Below, piece by piece: positions 1 through 9,122 of a stretch of DNA of 64,000 nucleotides. The notes beneath the pieces are model-generated. The model saw only the letters and a list, made by a program, of their open reading frames with translations, had not been told where the DNA came from and did not search any database. Every line of letters starts with the position of its first letter. Position 1 is the first letter of the stretch. The stretch comes from a bacterium (lineage in GTDB: Bacteria > Myxococcota_A > Bradymonadia > UBA7976 > UBA1532): positions 1 to 64,000 of the forward strand of contig JAUHYW010000021.1 of the NCBI GenBank assembly GCA_030426085.1, written 5' to 3'. Both the position numbers and the translations under genes were made by a program.

Positions 1-794
1 GCGGCATGGGCGGCATGGGCGGCACCGGCGGCGGCGACCCGGCCGAGTGCGCCCCGGGTGACCCGGGCAACCTCATCGCGGTCTTCGACGCGGTCGGGGC
101 GGCGGGCGGCGGCGACCCGGCCGAGCCGACCCAGCCCAACTGCGCCACGGCCTGCGGCATCCTGTCGAGCTGCCTCCAGATGACCTGCGGCGTCGGCGAC
201 CCCATCGAGGTGGCGACGTCGGTCTCGGCCTGCCTCCAGGCGTGCGCCACCCGCGACGCCGACGCGGTCGGCGCGGTGCTCGCGGCCACCGGCCAGGCCA
301 CCTGCGAGGGCATCGACGACGGGTACTGCGGCGCGTGGTTCGACCCGGCGTGCAGCGGCGGGGCCGGCGGTATGGGCGGCCAGGGCGGCATGGGCGGCCA
401 GGGCGGCCAGGGCGGACAGGGCGGCGTGGGCGGCATGCCCGACCTCTCCGAGTGCGACCCCGACATCTGGTGCCCGGTGACCGCCTGCATCCTCGACTGC
501 GGTGACGAAGCGTGCGCCCGGGCGTGCGCCGACGACGCCTGCGGCCCCGACGGCGAGCGGTGCATGGGCTGCCCGGTGGGCGACGCCCGGCCGATCTGCC
601 GATGGTGCGCCGAGGGCGGGCACCCGGAGGTCTGCGAGTGCGACCTCGGGGTGGTGTGTCCGGTCATCGCCTGCGGTTCGGCCTGCGCCAACGATGACGA
701 CGCGTGCCGCGACCGCTGCGCAGAGCCGTGCGAGCCGCGCGCGGGGCACCCCTGCGTCTGCACCGAGGCCGAGATCCTGAGCTGCGTGCAGTAG
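1..794 (+). CDS. Cys-rich, Gly-repeat secreted protein, 5' truncated
   Basis: The reading frame is open at the left edge, so the true start, and probably a signal peptide, lies upstream. What remains is about 263 residues. Two Cys-rich segments (spacings such as CATAC, CILDC, CECD) are separated by low-complexity linkers built of GGMGG/GGQGG repeats near both ends of the first segment. The cysteine number is high and even-looking, which fits a disulfide-stabilised protein outside the cytoplasm. Such Gly-rich linkers plus small Cys modules are common in surface lipoproteins of Myxococcota. I do not recognise a named family. It is convergent with the nuclease-fold lipoprotein that ends 8 bases downstream, whose own Cys-rich insert has a similar cysteine pattern. 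Confidence 0.75.
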   Translation, partial: GMGGMGGTGGGDPAECAPGDPGNLIAVFDAVGAAGGGDPAEPTQPNCATACGILSSCLQMTCGVGDPIEVATSVSACLQACATRDADAVGAVLAATGQATCEGIDDGYCGAWFDPACSGGAGGMGGQGGMGGQGGQGGQGGVGGMPDLSECDPDIWCPVTACILDCGDEACARACADDACGPDGERCMGCPVGDARPICRWCAEGGHPEVCECDLGVVCPVIACGSACANDDDACRDRCAEPCEPRAGHPCVCTEAEILSCVQ

Positions 795-801
795 GCCGCC
801 C

Positions 802-1959
802 TCAGCGACCCCTGATCGTCACCTTCACGCCGTAATGATCGCTGTAGGCGGTCTCCACCGGCGCCCCCTCCACCTGCACCTCGATCGGCTCGGCCAGCAC
901 CCGCTCGCCCCGCGCCTCGACCCCGTCGAAGCCCCGCAGCAGCACATGGTCCACCAGCACCGGTGCCGCGGTGTCCCCCACCAGCGGGTTCTCGGGGCAG
1001 AAGCTGCACCCGGCGCCCGGGGCCTCGACGTAGACCGACGCGAAGCCCGCGGCCAGCGCGGCGTAATTCTCCGGCACCCGGGCGCTGACCCCCTCCCCCA
1101 CCGCCGGCCCGGTGTTGAAGTCCCCCAGCATCACCACCGGCTCGCCGGGCCCCACCTTCTCGTCGAGCCACGCCCGCAGCGCCGCGATCTGATCGGCCTG
1201 CTCCTGGATCCAGGTCCCGCCGGACGCCGCTTCGGGGTGAGGCAACGTCGAGAACCGGGGCGTGAGGTGGGTGCAGAAGACGTGCAGCGGCCCGCCAGGC
1301 GTCGACAGCCGGTTGTAGAGGATCCCCCGCCGGTTGACGTTCGACGCGAGCACCCGGGCGTCCCGCTCCAGCACGGCGTATCGGCTCAGCAGCGCCGTGC
1401 CGAACTCGCCGTCGTAGGCGTAGCACCCGGCCATCATCGCCCCCGGCCCGCACGCCGCGACGATCTCGTCGACCGTCTTCTCGCCCACCTGCCCGCTGAT
1501 GCACGTCAGGCATGGCCCCGGCAGCGCGTCCACCGCCGCCCCGCAGTTGTCCAGCGCGCAGCTGATGACCATGTCCACCGTCACGTCGGGGCAGCGCGCC
1601 GCCATGCACGCCTGCAACGGCGCGACGTCCATCTCTTCACAGGCCGGCGCGCACGCGCCGGCGTCGGCCGGGTGATCGGTGCGCTCGGGCAGCGACTCGA
1701 CGGCGGCGTACAGCGCCTGCCGATGCCCGGCCCGCCAGAACTCCTGCACACACAAGACATCGAAGCCGCCCCCGGCCAGCGCCTCGACGATGTGCGGGGC
1801 CCGGGCCTCGGCGTAATCCACCAGCCCCACCGCCAGCCCCCCGTTGAACGTGCCCACCACCAGCGGCGCCCCGGCGTCGACCGGCGCGTCGTCGTCCCCG
1901 TCGCAGCCCGCCACCAGGGCCAGCCCCACGGCCCACAGCGTCCATCGGCTCATGCGCAT
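802..1959 (-). CDS. Endonuclease/exonuclease/phosphatase-fold lipoprotein with Cys-rich insert
   Basis: A 385-residue protein with a lipoprotein signal (hydrophobic stretch ending LVAGC). The EEP-fold landmarks appear in order: TFNGGL, CVQEFW (metal-binding Glu), GTALLSRY, CTHLT, LGDFNTGP and, at the end, SDHYGV (catalytic His). This family contains DNase I, sphingomyelinase and inositol phosphatases, so the substrate is open; an extracytoplasmic hydrolase of nucleic acids or phospho-lipids/esters is likely. Between CVQEFW and GTALLS an insert of about 75 residues carries around ten cysteines, absent from typical family members. The start at 1959 is preferred because GGAGG lies 5 bases upstream; an in-frame ATG at 1971 overlaps that site. 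Confidence 0.85.
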   Translation of the reverse strand: MRMSRWTLWAVGLALVAGCDGDDDAPVDAGAPLVVGTFNGGLAVGLVDYAEARAPHIVEALAGGGFDVLCVQEFWRAGHRQALYAAVESLPERTDHPADAGACAPACEEMDVAPLQACMAARCPDVTVDMVISCALDNCGAAVDALPGPCLTCISGQVGEKTVDEIVAACGPGAMMAGCYAYDGEFGTALLSRYAVLERDARVLASNVNRRGILYNRLSTPGGPLHVFCTHLTPRFSTLPHPEAASGGTWIQEQADQIAALRAWLDEKVGPGEPVVMLGDFNTGPAVGEGVSARVPENYAALAAGFASVYVEAPGAGCSFCPENPLVGDTAAPVLVDHVLLRGFDGVEARGERVLAEPIEVQVEGAPVETAYSDHYGVKVTIRGR

Positions 1960-2071
1960 GGCGTCCTCCATCGCTCGAGTCTACCAGCGCCCGCCGCCCC
2001 CGGATCCACGCACTGGCGTCCCCTCGCCGCTTGCGGCACTCTGGGGCACACATCGAGTACGGAGGGGGACC

Positions 2072-2431
2072 ATGACACCCACCGAGGTCGTGCACCGCTG
2101 GATCGAAGCGTTCAACGCCTGCGACGTCGACGCCGCCATGAAGCTGTACGCCGACGACGCCTCACTGCACGTCGTCTTCGCCGACGCGATCGACGGCAAG
2201 GCCGGCATCCGCGACATCTTCGAAGCCTACTTCGCCGCCGGCGACCTGCACTGCGACGCCGTGAAGCTGCACGCCGCCGACGACTGGATCATCCTGGAGT
2301 GGCGCGACGCCAACGGCCTGCCCGGGGCCAACATCTACCAGGTGGTCGACGGGCGCATCGTACGCCAGCGCAACTACTTCGACCAGCTCACCTACCTGCG
2401 CAAGATGGGCATCCCCCTGCCCACCGAGTAG
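2072..2431 (+). CDS. SnoaL/NTF2-like protein
   Basis: A 119-residue cytoplasmic protein covering a complete NTF2-like cone fold. The N-terminus reads VVHRWIEAFNACDVDAAMKL, the classic helix of the family in which members act on or bind small hydrophobic ligands, and the C-terminus contains the GRIVRQRNYFD strand typical of SnoaL-like members. The function cannot be narrowed to a reaction. The start is set by GGAGG 5-9 bases upstream of ATG. It is transcribed away from the nuclease-fold lipoprotein and converges on the LRR-Roc-COR-TIR gene; nothing ties it functionally to either. Confidence 0.85.
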   Translation: MTPTEVVHRWIEAFNACDVDAAMKLYADDASLHVVFADAIDGKAGIRDIFEAYFAAGDLHCDAVKLHAADDWIILEWRDANGLPGANIYQVVDGRIVRQRNYFDQLTYLRKMGIPLPTE

Positions 2432-2573
2432 CCCCGCCGCCCTCGCCCGACCCCGCCAGCGCCTCGATTCGGCGCCCGCCTCGCCGCCGTCGCCAGAACC
2501 ACGCGCGCCGAACCGGTCCACACACGCGACCCACCCCCAGCGCTGCCCCCCACGAGCCCGCCCACCCGGCCGA

Positions 2574-5500
2574 TCAACCGATCTGCGCCCGGATCCGACC
2601 GACGAGCCCATCCACATCCTCGAACCCCACCCCCGGCCGCAGGTTCAGATCATTGACGAGCTGCGTCAGCCGCCCCAGCGCCGCACGGATCCGGCGGCAG
2701 TCGTCGATCTCCTCCCGGATGCCGTGCAGATCGCTGGCCTCGACCGCCTTCATGCCCGCATCGAGCGCGGCGATCTCGTCCTCCCAATGCTTGATCGCCG
2801 CCAGCCGGGCCCGCGCCCGCAGCAGCGCGGGATCGAGCAGCACCGGGAAGATCCGCGCCCGCCAGTCGGTGTGGCCGGCGAGCGCGATCAGCTCGCGCAT
2901 GCAGTGGAGCGAGCGCAGATACTCGGGCGAGAGCAGCACGACGACGCAGCGCCCCGCGGCGAGCTCGTCCATGAAGCCGGAGATGCTCGCCTTGTAGCCC
3001 AGCGCGTCGCGGTCCCGGATGAGCGGGATGTCGTGCGCCCCCAGGGCCGCCGTCAGGCGCTCGACCAGGCCGGCGCTGGGCGCGCTGGCCCAGGCGTACG
3101 ACACATACACCCCGGCCGGTGGCTCCCGGGGCGGCGGCTGGGACGGATCGAAGTCGCGCAGATCGTGGTCCCGCAGCGCGTCGAGCATGTCGGCCAGCTC
3201 GCCGACCGGGCGGCGGTCGAAGTGGCTCCGATCGCCGCGGTCGGGCACGGCGGCGTCGAGCAGCGCGAGCGGGTCGACCATCTCGAAGCTGACGTCGCAC
3301 TGCTTCTTCTGGCCCATGCGGGCGCAGCGGCGCAGGACCTCGTAGTCGTAGAGGCACGGCCCGTCGAGGCGCTGGCAGCGGCGGCAGGCGCAGGGGACCA
3401 GCGTGCGATAGTCCAGCCGGGGGAAGCTCTGGTGGATCTTCTCCAGCTCGCGGTCGACGATGGCCAGCAGCGCCCGGCGGTCGGGGCCGGTCACCCGCAC
3501 GGTGACGGTGCGCCCGGGGTGGTCCTCGACGACCTCGCACCGGGCGTCGCCCCGGGCGAGCACCACCCCGCTGCGCCAGACGAGGCGCTGGTCGGCGATG
3601 AGGTCGTGAGTCGCGACGATGAAGCGATTGACGATGCCTCGGGGCATGAAGGCATAGTCATAGCGCAGGGTCTGGGTCGGCCCCGCGGGCCAGTCGTGGG
3701 CCGGCTTCGACGGGTGCAGGAGCTGGGGCGCGATGAAGGCGTGCCCGTCGGGCAGCGGGTAGATGAGCTGGAAGCGCTCCATGAGGGCCCGCAGCTCGGC
3801 GTGCATGCCTTCGTAGCGTGCGTCGGCCCAGACCTCGGCCAGATCGGCCCGGGTGAAGCGGCCCCGGGCGTCGATGATGGGGCGGTGGTCGAAGACCTTG
3901 TAGACCGCGTCGGTGCCCCACTCGGGGTCGACGATCACCGTGCGCCGCAAGAGATCATCGTCCTGGAAGTGCAGGCAGGCGCCGATGTCGTGCAGGTACT
4001 GCGAGAGGTGCAGCTTGGCGGCGCGGTCGGTGAAGCCGTGCTCGGCGCAGATCGCGAGGTATTGATCGAGCGAGACGTAGTGCGCGCCGATGTCCCGCCG
4101 CTCGTCGAGGGTCGTGCGCACCGACCGCCAGGTCGCCGGCAGCACGTCGCCGAGGTGGGGCAGCGCCGAGACCCGCTGGCGGATCTCACGGGTCAGCGCG
4201 TCGAGGCCCCGGTTGTCGGCGAGGTCGACCGACCACGCCCCGACGAGGTTGTGGAACCGGGCCCGCAGCCCCGGCAGGTCGACGTCGCGCCGGCGGCCGG
4301 CCTGCTCGTTGAGCACGATGAGGACCGGGCTGTCGCCGCCGAACAGCTCGGCGGCCCGCAGCCAGTAGTGGAAGTCGGTGTCTTCGTTGCGGCAGTTGGC
4401 GACCAGCACGTAGACCGAGCGCCGGGTCAGGAAGAACTGGTGCGTCGAGTGATAGATCTCCTGGCCGCCGAAGTCCCACACGTTGATGTCGAGCCAGCGC
4501 TCGAGCGAGTCGCGCGGTGAGTCGCCGAGGGGGATGCGCGCCTGCACGGCCCACTGGGCGACGTCGATGCCCTGGGTGGTCTCCTCGGGGGCGGCGAGCG
4601 GCGCGTCCGGATCGCGCAGCTTGCGCGAGAGCGAGGTCTTGCCCGCGCCCGCCTCGCCGATGATCAGCAGCTTGGCCTCGCACAGATAGTCGGTGCCTTC
4701 GACCGCCCGCTGGGACCAGTAGTCCCGGATGGCGGGCAGCCCGTGGCGCATGACCTCGGGGGGCGGGGTCGCGTAGTCGCCGGGCCGGACGAGCAGCTCG
4801 TCGAGCGCCGAGGCGTCGAGCACGCTGCGGGGCAGGGTCCACCCCCCGCTCGGGCCCTCGTCGGGCGCGGCGGTCGGCGGCGTGGAGATGCTGAGCGCGC
4901 GCAGCGCCGGCAGGTCGAAGACCCACTCCGGGAAGACCCGCAGCGGGTTGGCCCACAAGCTCAACGCCTGCAAGCCGCTCAGACCGGTCAGGCTCAGGGG
5001 CAGCTCGGTGAGGCGGTTGTGATCGCACCGGAGGTAGCCGAGTCGGTCGAGCGCGCCGAGCGCGTCCGGCAGCCGCTCGAGCCGATTGCCGCTGACGTCG
5101 AGCCACCTCAAGAGCCCGAGCCGGCTCAGCTCAGCCGGCAGCGCTTCGAGCTGGCCCCCGTAGACCTCGAGCACCTGGAGCTGCGCCAGATCCAGGAGCC
5201 ACTCGGGCAGCGCGCGCATCGAGTGGCCGACGAACTGGAGGGCGCGGAGGTCGGCGAGCCGGCCGACGGCGTCGGGCAGGTGCTCGACCGCGTGCACGAC
5301 GTTCAGCCGGCGGAGGTGCGGGGCGAGGTCGGCGATCAGCTCGAGCGCGGCCTTCGCCCGCGCGGGGGCGGTCTTGACGAGGCTCAGCTCCTCGACGAAG
5401 CGCCAGCTGTCGCCGAGGCGATCGGCGATGGGGCAGCGCTCGCCGACGGCGATCCCGACGACCTGCCCCGGCGACAGATCCCAGCGATGCCCGGCCCACA

Positions 5501-5777
5501 GCGTGACCGGCAGATGCAGCCGGGGGATGCGCAGGACCCAATTGGGGAGGTGCCCCAGGGCCGTCGACCTGAGATCGAGCTCGCGCAGGGCGGACAGGCG
5601 CCCCGGCGTGGCCGGCAATTCTTCGAGCCCGCGGGGTGTGATGAGGCGCGCCACGCCGCCGTGCCAGCACACCCATCGGGGCAAGGTCGCGGCCGACTGC
5701 GACGAGAGGTCGAGGGTGCCATCGGGGGTCGGGTCGAAGGGTGCGATCGACTCGTCGGCGTCGTGAGACCGTGGCAT
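2574..5777 (-). CDS. LRR-Roc-COR-TIR multidomain protein (bacterial NLR-like)
   Basis: A 1067-residue soluble protein. Residues about 55-300 are roughly eight leucine-rich repeats (LxxLxVxxNxLxxLPxxL). A Roc GTPase follows: P-loop GEAGAGKTS at 374-382 and switch motif DFGGQE at 435-440; the usual NKxD is replaced by LNEQ near 489. A COR region follows, then a Cys cluster (C796, C798, C801, C808) in the segment VPCACRRCQRLDGPCLYDY, which is characteristic of bacterial ROCO proteins. Residues about 889-1010 are a TIR domain (VYVSYAWA), with SPEYLRSLHCMREL placing a Glu (E962) where TIR NADases have the catalytic one. Known TIR-NADase and LRR-GTPase families suggest a sensor-switch-effector; an antiphage or regulated-death role is an inference. 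GGAGGG lies 6 bases before the ATG. No accessory gene is adjacent on the same strand. Confidence 0.92.
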   Translation of the reverse strand: MPRSHDADESIAPFDPTPDGTLDLSSQSAATLPRWVCWHGGVARLITPRGLEELPATPGRLSALRELDLRSTALGHLPNWVLRIPRLHLPVTLWAGHRWDLSPGQVVGIAVGERCPIADRLGDSWRFVEELSLVKTAPARAKAALELIADLAPHLRRLNVVHAVEHLPDAVGRLADLRALQFVGHSMRALPEWLLDLAQLQVLEVYGGQLEALPAELSRLGLLRWLDVSGNRLERLPDALGALDRLGYLRCDHNRLTELPLSLTGLSGLQALSLWANPLRVFPEWVFDLPALRALSISTPPTAAPDEGPSGGWTLPRSVLDASALDELLVRPGDYATPPPEVMRHGLPAIRDYWSQRAVEGTDYLCEAKLLIIGEAGAGKTSLSRKLRDPDAPLAAPEETTQGIDVAQWAVQARIPLGDSPRDSLERWLDINVWDFGGQEIYHSTHQFFLTRRSVYVLVANCRNEDTDFHYWLRAAELFGGDSPVLIVLNEQAGRRRDVDLPGLRARFHNLVGAWSVDLADNRGLDALTREIRQRVSALPHLGDVLPATWRSVRTTLDERRDIGAHYVSLDQYLAICAEHGFTDRAAKLHLSQYLHDIGACLHFQDDDLLRRTVIVDPEWGTDAVYKVFDHRPIIDARGRFTRADLAEVWADARYEGMHAELRALMERFQLIYPLPDGHAFIAPQLLHPSKPAHDWPAGPTQTLRYDYAFMPRGIVNRFIVATHDLIADQRLVWRSGVVLARGDARCEVVEDHPGRTVTVRVTGPDRRALLAIVDRELEKIHQSFPRLDYRTLVPCACRRCQRLDGPCLYDYEVLRRCARMGQKKQCDVSFEMVDPLALLDAAVPDRGDRSHFDRRPVGELADMLDALRDHDLRDFDPSQPPPREPPAGVYVSYAWASAPSAGLVERLTAALGAHDIPLIRDRDALGYKASISGFMDELAAGRCVVVLLSPEYLRSLHCMRELIALAGHTDWRARIFPVLLDPALLRARARLAAIKHWEDEIAALDAGMKAVEASDLHGIREEIDDCRRIRAALGRLTQLVNDLNLRPGVGFEDVDGLVGRIRAQIG

Positions 5778-5841
5778 CGGCAGCCCTCCATCCCGTCGGT
5801 CGACCGATTATGCCCCACGCCCCATGCCGATGCGACGGGGT

Positions 5842-6828
5842 CTACAGCCCGCCCGGGAACCGCCGCAGCGTCGCCGGCTCGGCGTCCTGGCCCAGCGCGA
5901 AGTGCACCGCCTGCCCGTTGAGGATGTACGGCCCGGCGGGGGTCATCACCACGTCGGTGTTGCTGCCTTCGACGTCCACCGTCGTCGACACCATCTCCCG
6001 CCAGCGGGGGCTGACCGGCACCAGGCGGTTCATCTGGCTGGTGAACATGACCCATACGCTCTCGCCGTCGCTGTCGAGCGCCATGCCATCGGCGCCGCTC
6101 AGCGGCGGGGTCAGATCCGAGAAGTCGCCGTCGATGTCCACCTCGTCCACCGAGCGGTCGCCGAGGTCGACGCGCACCAGCCGGGTGGGCAGGTAGATGA
6201 GGCTCAGCAGCGCGGTCTGGTCGGGGGTGACCACCAGCGCGTTCTGGCCCACGAGGCCGCCCGCGAGCAGGTCGTCCTCGACGATCATCTCGAGCGCGCC
6301 GTCGGCGTAGGCGTACATCCGGGGGTTCTGGCGGTCGTTGACATAGACCGTGCCGTCCTCGGCGACGGCGACGTCGGTGCAGGTGCCGCCGGGGGCCGCC
6401 GCGCTCAGCGGCTGGCGCACGACCCGCTCGCCGGTGGCGAGGTCGAAGCCCCACAGCCAGCCGGCGTACTCGTGCTCTTCGTCCAGCGCGCGGCGGTCGT
6501 CCATCGCGCAGACGTAGAGCCGGTCGTCGACGACGTCGAGATCCATGCCCAGGGTCCACCAGGCGCCGGGCTCGTCGGGCTCGAACAGCGTCGCCTGCTC
6601 GCCGGTGACCCCGTCGACGCGGTAGACCCCGCCGCTGCCCAGGCTGCCCACGTAGAAGGCGTGCCGGGCGAGGTCGTAGATGCCGCCCTCGGTGAACTCG
6701 GCGTCGATGGGATACTCGCCCCAGTAGAGGCGGTCGTCGATGTTGACCGCGCCAGGGTCGGCGGGGTCTTCGTCGCAGGCGGCGGCGGGCAGCAGCAGGC
6801 AGGCGAGCAGGCAGCGGACGATGCGCAT
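5842..6828 (-). CDS. Beta-propeller (SMP-30/NHL-like) lipoprotein
   Basis: A 328-residue lipoprotein: signal peptide with lipobox LPAAAC, then repeated blade-like segments (VGSLGSGGVYRVDGVTG, DVAVAEDGTVYVNDRQNP, GMALDSDGESVWVMF) that match gluconolactonase/NHL-type six-bladed propellers. Catalytic metal ligands cannot be assigned by eye, so it may be a binding or scaffold propeller rather than a lactonase. The start at 6828 is preferred over the longer reading frame because a GGAG lies 7-10 bases upstream and the signal peptide then begins directly (MRIVRCLLACLLL). It lies 65 bases downstream of the LRR-Roc-COR-TIR start, on the same strand. Confidence 0.82.
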   Translation of the reverse strand: MRIVRCLLACLLLPAAACDEDPADPGAVNIDDRLYWGEYPIDAEFTEGGIYDLARHAFYVGSLGSGGVYRVDGVTGEQATLFEPDEPGAWWTLGMDLDVVDDRLYVCAMDDRRALDEEHEYAGWLWGFDLATGERVVRQPLSAAAPGGTCTDVAVAEDGTVYVNDRQNPRMYAYADGALEMIVEDDLLAGGLVGQNALVVTPDQTALLSLIYLPTRLVRVDLGDRSVDEVDIDGDFSDLTPPLSGADGMALDSDGESVWVMFTSQMNRLVPVSPRWREMVSTTVDVEGSNTDVVMTPAGPYILNGQAVHFALGQDAEPATLRRFPGGL

Positions 6829-6889
6829 GGGGGGCTCCGGGTCGGGGTGTCGCCGACGGGTAGCACCCCCCGCGGCGGCGGGCAAGCGC

Positions 6890-8116
6890 TCACATGCGGG
6901 CGAGCAGGTCGAGGCCGAGGACCTTCAGCGCCCAGGTGCCGACGATGGCGTGGGAGATCGCGACCCCGAGCAGCGATCGCTGGCGGTGGTAGAGCACGCC
7001 CCAGGCGAGGCCGGGCGCGAAGGCGAGCGCGGTGAACCACGGCGAGAGGTGGGCGTGGTTGGCGGCGAAGATCAGGTTCGAGAGCAGGATGGCTTGCGCG
7101 ACGTGCAGCGGGCGCTTCTCGAGGAAGACGGTCAGCGAGCTCTGGAGGCAGCCGCGGGCGATCATCTCCTGCACCGGCGAGAGCACGAAGTAGGTGACGG
7201 TGAAGACGACGTCGACCGTGCCCAGCGGGCGGGCGCCGAGGTAGGGCGAGTCGAGCAGTGGCACGTCGCTCAGCGCGGGCACGGTGGCGATCAGGATCCA
7301 CTTGGCGCCGGTGGCCAGCGCGATGAGGCCCAGCGACCACAGCAGCGCCTCGCCGATCTCGCGGCGCCAGCCGGGGTTGATCACGAGGCCGAAGGTCGCC
7401 CGGCCGTAGGGGCTCTGGCTGACGAGGCGCCACATCGCGAAGACGCTGAGCAGGATGACCGCGTTGGTGCACATGCTGGCCAGCGCGAGGTCGTCGGTGA
7501 CCGAGAGGGTCGCCCCGAGGCTGATCGTGTAGAGGCTCATGCCGACGACGATCCACATGATGAAGTGGCCCATCGCCAGCCGGCGGCGGCTCTCCTCGGC
7601 CTCGCGCCGGAGCGCCTCGACGGCGACGGTGTTGGTGTGGCGCACCCGCTGGCTCATCGCCCGGCCGACGTCGCGCAGCGCCTCGACGGCCCACGGGCGG
7701 TGGTCGATGTCGCGCACGACCTCGGCCGGCAGCCGCAGCAGCCGCCCCGGGCCGGCGGTGACGACGGTGGCGTTGCGCGGGCCGCCGCCGAGCACCGCCG
7801 CCTCGCCGAACATCTCGCCGGGGCCGAGGCGGGCGAGTTCGAAGGCCTCATCGCCCTGGTCCCGGCGCACGATGACCTCACCTTCGAGCACCAGGAAGAG
7901 GTGTTCGGCGGCGTCGCCCTGGCGCACGACGACGTCGTCGGCCTCGAAGCAGGTGACGATCGAGGCGCAGCGGGCGAGCTCGTCGAGCTGGTCGGGCGCG
8001 AGCGCATGCACGGCGGGGCTGTCGGCGAGCACGGCGAGCACGTCGGCCCGCACGAAGCCGCTGCCGATGGCGGGCTCGACGCGGGGGGGCCGGCGGTCGG
8101 TGGGTGGGGCGGTCAT
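6890..8116 (-). CDS. Cyclic-nucleotide-binding domain fused to CPBP-type membrane protease
   Basis: A 408-residue protein. Residues 35-140 form a cNMP-binding domain with the phosphate-binding cassette GEMFGEAAVLGGGPRNATV (Arg114). A basic helical linker (155-180) leads to about seven transmembrane helices. The C-terminal part resembles CPBP (Rce1/Abi) intramembrane proteases: QEMIARG (316-322), FAANH (350-354) and SHAIVG (H389). The first motif is normally EExxxR and the third HxxxN, so one Glu is Gln and the last Asn is Gly; the second Glu and both His remain. Proteolytic activity is therefore uncertain. The likely role is a membrane protease or scaffold gated by cAMP/cGMP. GAGGAG precedes the ATG. 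It is divergent from the outer-membrane barrel gene. Confidence 0.85.
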   Translation of the reverse strand: MTAPPTDRRPPRVEPAIGSGFVRADVLAVLADSPAVHALAPDQLDELARCASIVTCFEADDVVVRQGDAAEHLFLVLEGEVIVRRDQGDEAFELARLGPGEMFGEAAVLGGGPRNATVVTAGPGRLLRLPAEVVRDIDHRPWAVEALRDVGRAMSQRVRHTNTVAVEALRREAEESRRRLAMGHFIMWIVVGMSLYTISLGATLSVTDDLALASMCTNAVILLSVFAMWRLVSQSPYGRATFGLVINPGWRREIGEALLWSLGLIALATGAKWILIATVPALSDVPLLDSPYLGARPLGTVDVVFTVTYFVLSPVQEMIARGCLQSSLTVFLEKRPLHVAQAILLSNLIFAANHAHLSPWFTALAFAPGLAWGVLYHRQRSLLGVAISHAIVGTWALKVLGLDLLARM

Positions 8117-8291
8117 GCACGCTCCTCGGGGCGCGGGGTGACGATGGGGGTCGGGGGGAGCCGCGGGCTCGGCGATCCGAGCTATGTCCTGACGAGCCCT
8201 TATACCGCAAAGAACAGCCGAGGCCGGGGCAGGCCGTGGAAACCGCGGGCCGGGGCGTCGTATGGTCTCGGGCGTCACCTCGGGGAGCACC

Positions 8292-9122
8292 ATGCGCGTC
8301 ATCCGCCTCGCCCTGCCGCTCGCGTCGGCCCTGCTCGCCTCGTCGGCCGCCGCTGGCCCGTGGAGCAAGTCCGGCGGCGAGCTGTACGTCAAGCTGTCGG
8401 AGGGGGCCTTCATCGCCGGGGAGTACGTCGCGCCGAGCGGCGAGACCGAGGACGACGTCGACTACCTGGGGCTGACGACGGCACTGTACGCCGAGGTGGG
8501 GCTGGCGAAGGGGGTGCAGGTGCAGCTCTATCTGCCGCACGTCGTGGCCCGCAACGCCTACACCGCCAGCGGCGATCGCTACCTGACCTTCGGCGGGGGC
8601 GACGCCCGGGTCGGGGCGCAGTACAGCCCGCCCCTGCCCTTCCCGGCGGCGGTCCGGCTGGATGTCAAGGTGCCGCTGTACGACGTGACCGAGCCCGGCG
8701 GCCTGGAGGGCGACCTGTTCCCCGCCCGGGGCGACGGGCAGGTGGACGTCGACGGCTGGCTGTCGGCGGGCGGATCGGCGGGCGATCTCTTCGGCTTCGG
8801 CGAGCTGGGCTGGCGCCACCGCACGGCGGCGTATCCCGGGGGAGACGCGGGGCTGGACTTCGCCGACTCGGCCCTGGCCTACGGGCAGCTCGGCTACAAG
8901 CTCGGGGGGTGGTTCATCGTGGCGCTCAACGCGCAGGCGGTGGTGCCCGTCGAGGACGACGGCCGCACGAAGGGCTACGCCACGGCCGGGCCGTCGGTCT
9001 ACGCTCCGGTCGGCGGCGGGCTGGCGGTCGAGGGCTACGCCGACGCGACGCTGTGGGCCCAGGCGGCGAGCCGGGGGTATTCGGTGATCCTCGGGGTGAG
9101 CTACGCGGGGGAGGTCTGGTGA
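8292..9122 (+). CDS. Outer-membrane beta-barrel protein
   Basis: A 276-residue protein with a clear signal peptide (cleavage near ASSAAAGPW) followed by alternating amphipathic strands rich in aromatic and Gly residues (GELYVKLSEGAF, VQVQLYLPHVVA, GFGELGWRHR) ending in an aromatic C-terminal residue (GEVW), as expected for an outer-membrane barrel inserted by Bam. No substrate can be assigned. The start at 8292 follows GGGGAG. Its stop codon overlaps the ATG of the DUF547 lipoprotein (TGATG), so the two are translationally coupled and probably act in the same envelope process. Confidence 0.8.
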   Translation: MRVIRLALPLASALLASSAAAGPWSKSGGELYVKLSEGAFIAGEYVAPSGETEDDVDYLGLTTALYAEVGLAKGVQVQLYLPHVVARNAYTASGDRYLTFGGGDARVGAQYSPPLPFPAAVRLDVKVPLYDVTEPGGLEGDLFPARGDGQVDVDGWLSAGGSAGDLFGFGELGWRHRTAAYPGGDAGLDFADSALAYGQLGYKLGGWFIVALNAQAVVPVEDDGRTKGYATAGPSVYAPVGGGLAVEGYADATLWAQAASRGYSVILGVSYAGEVW

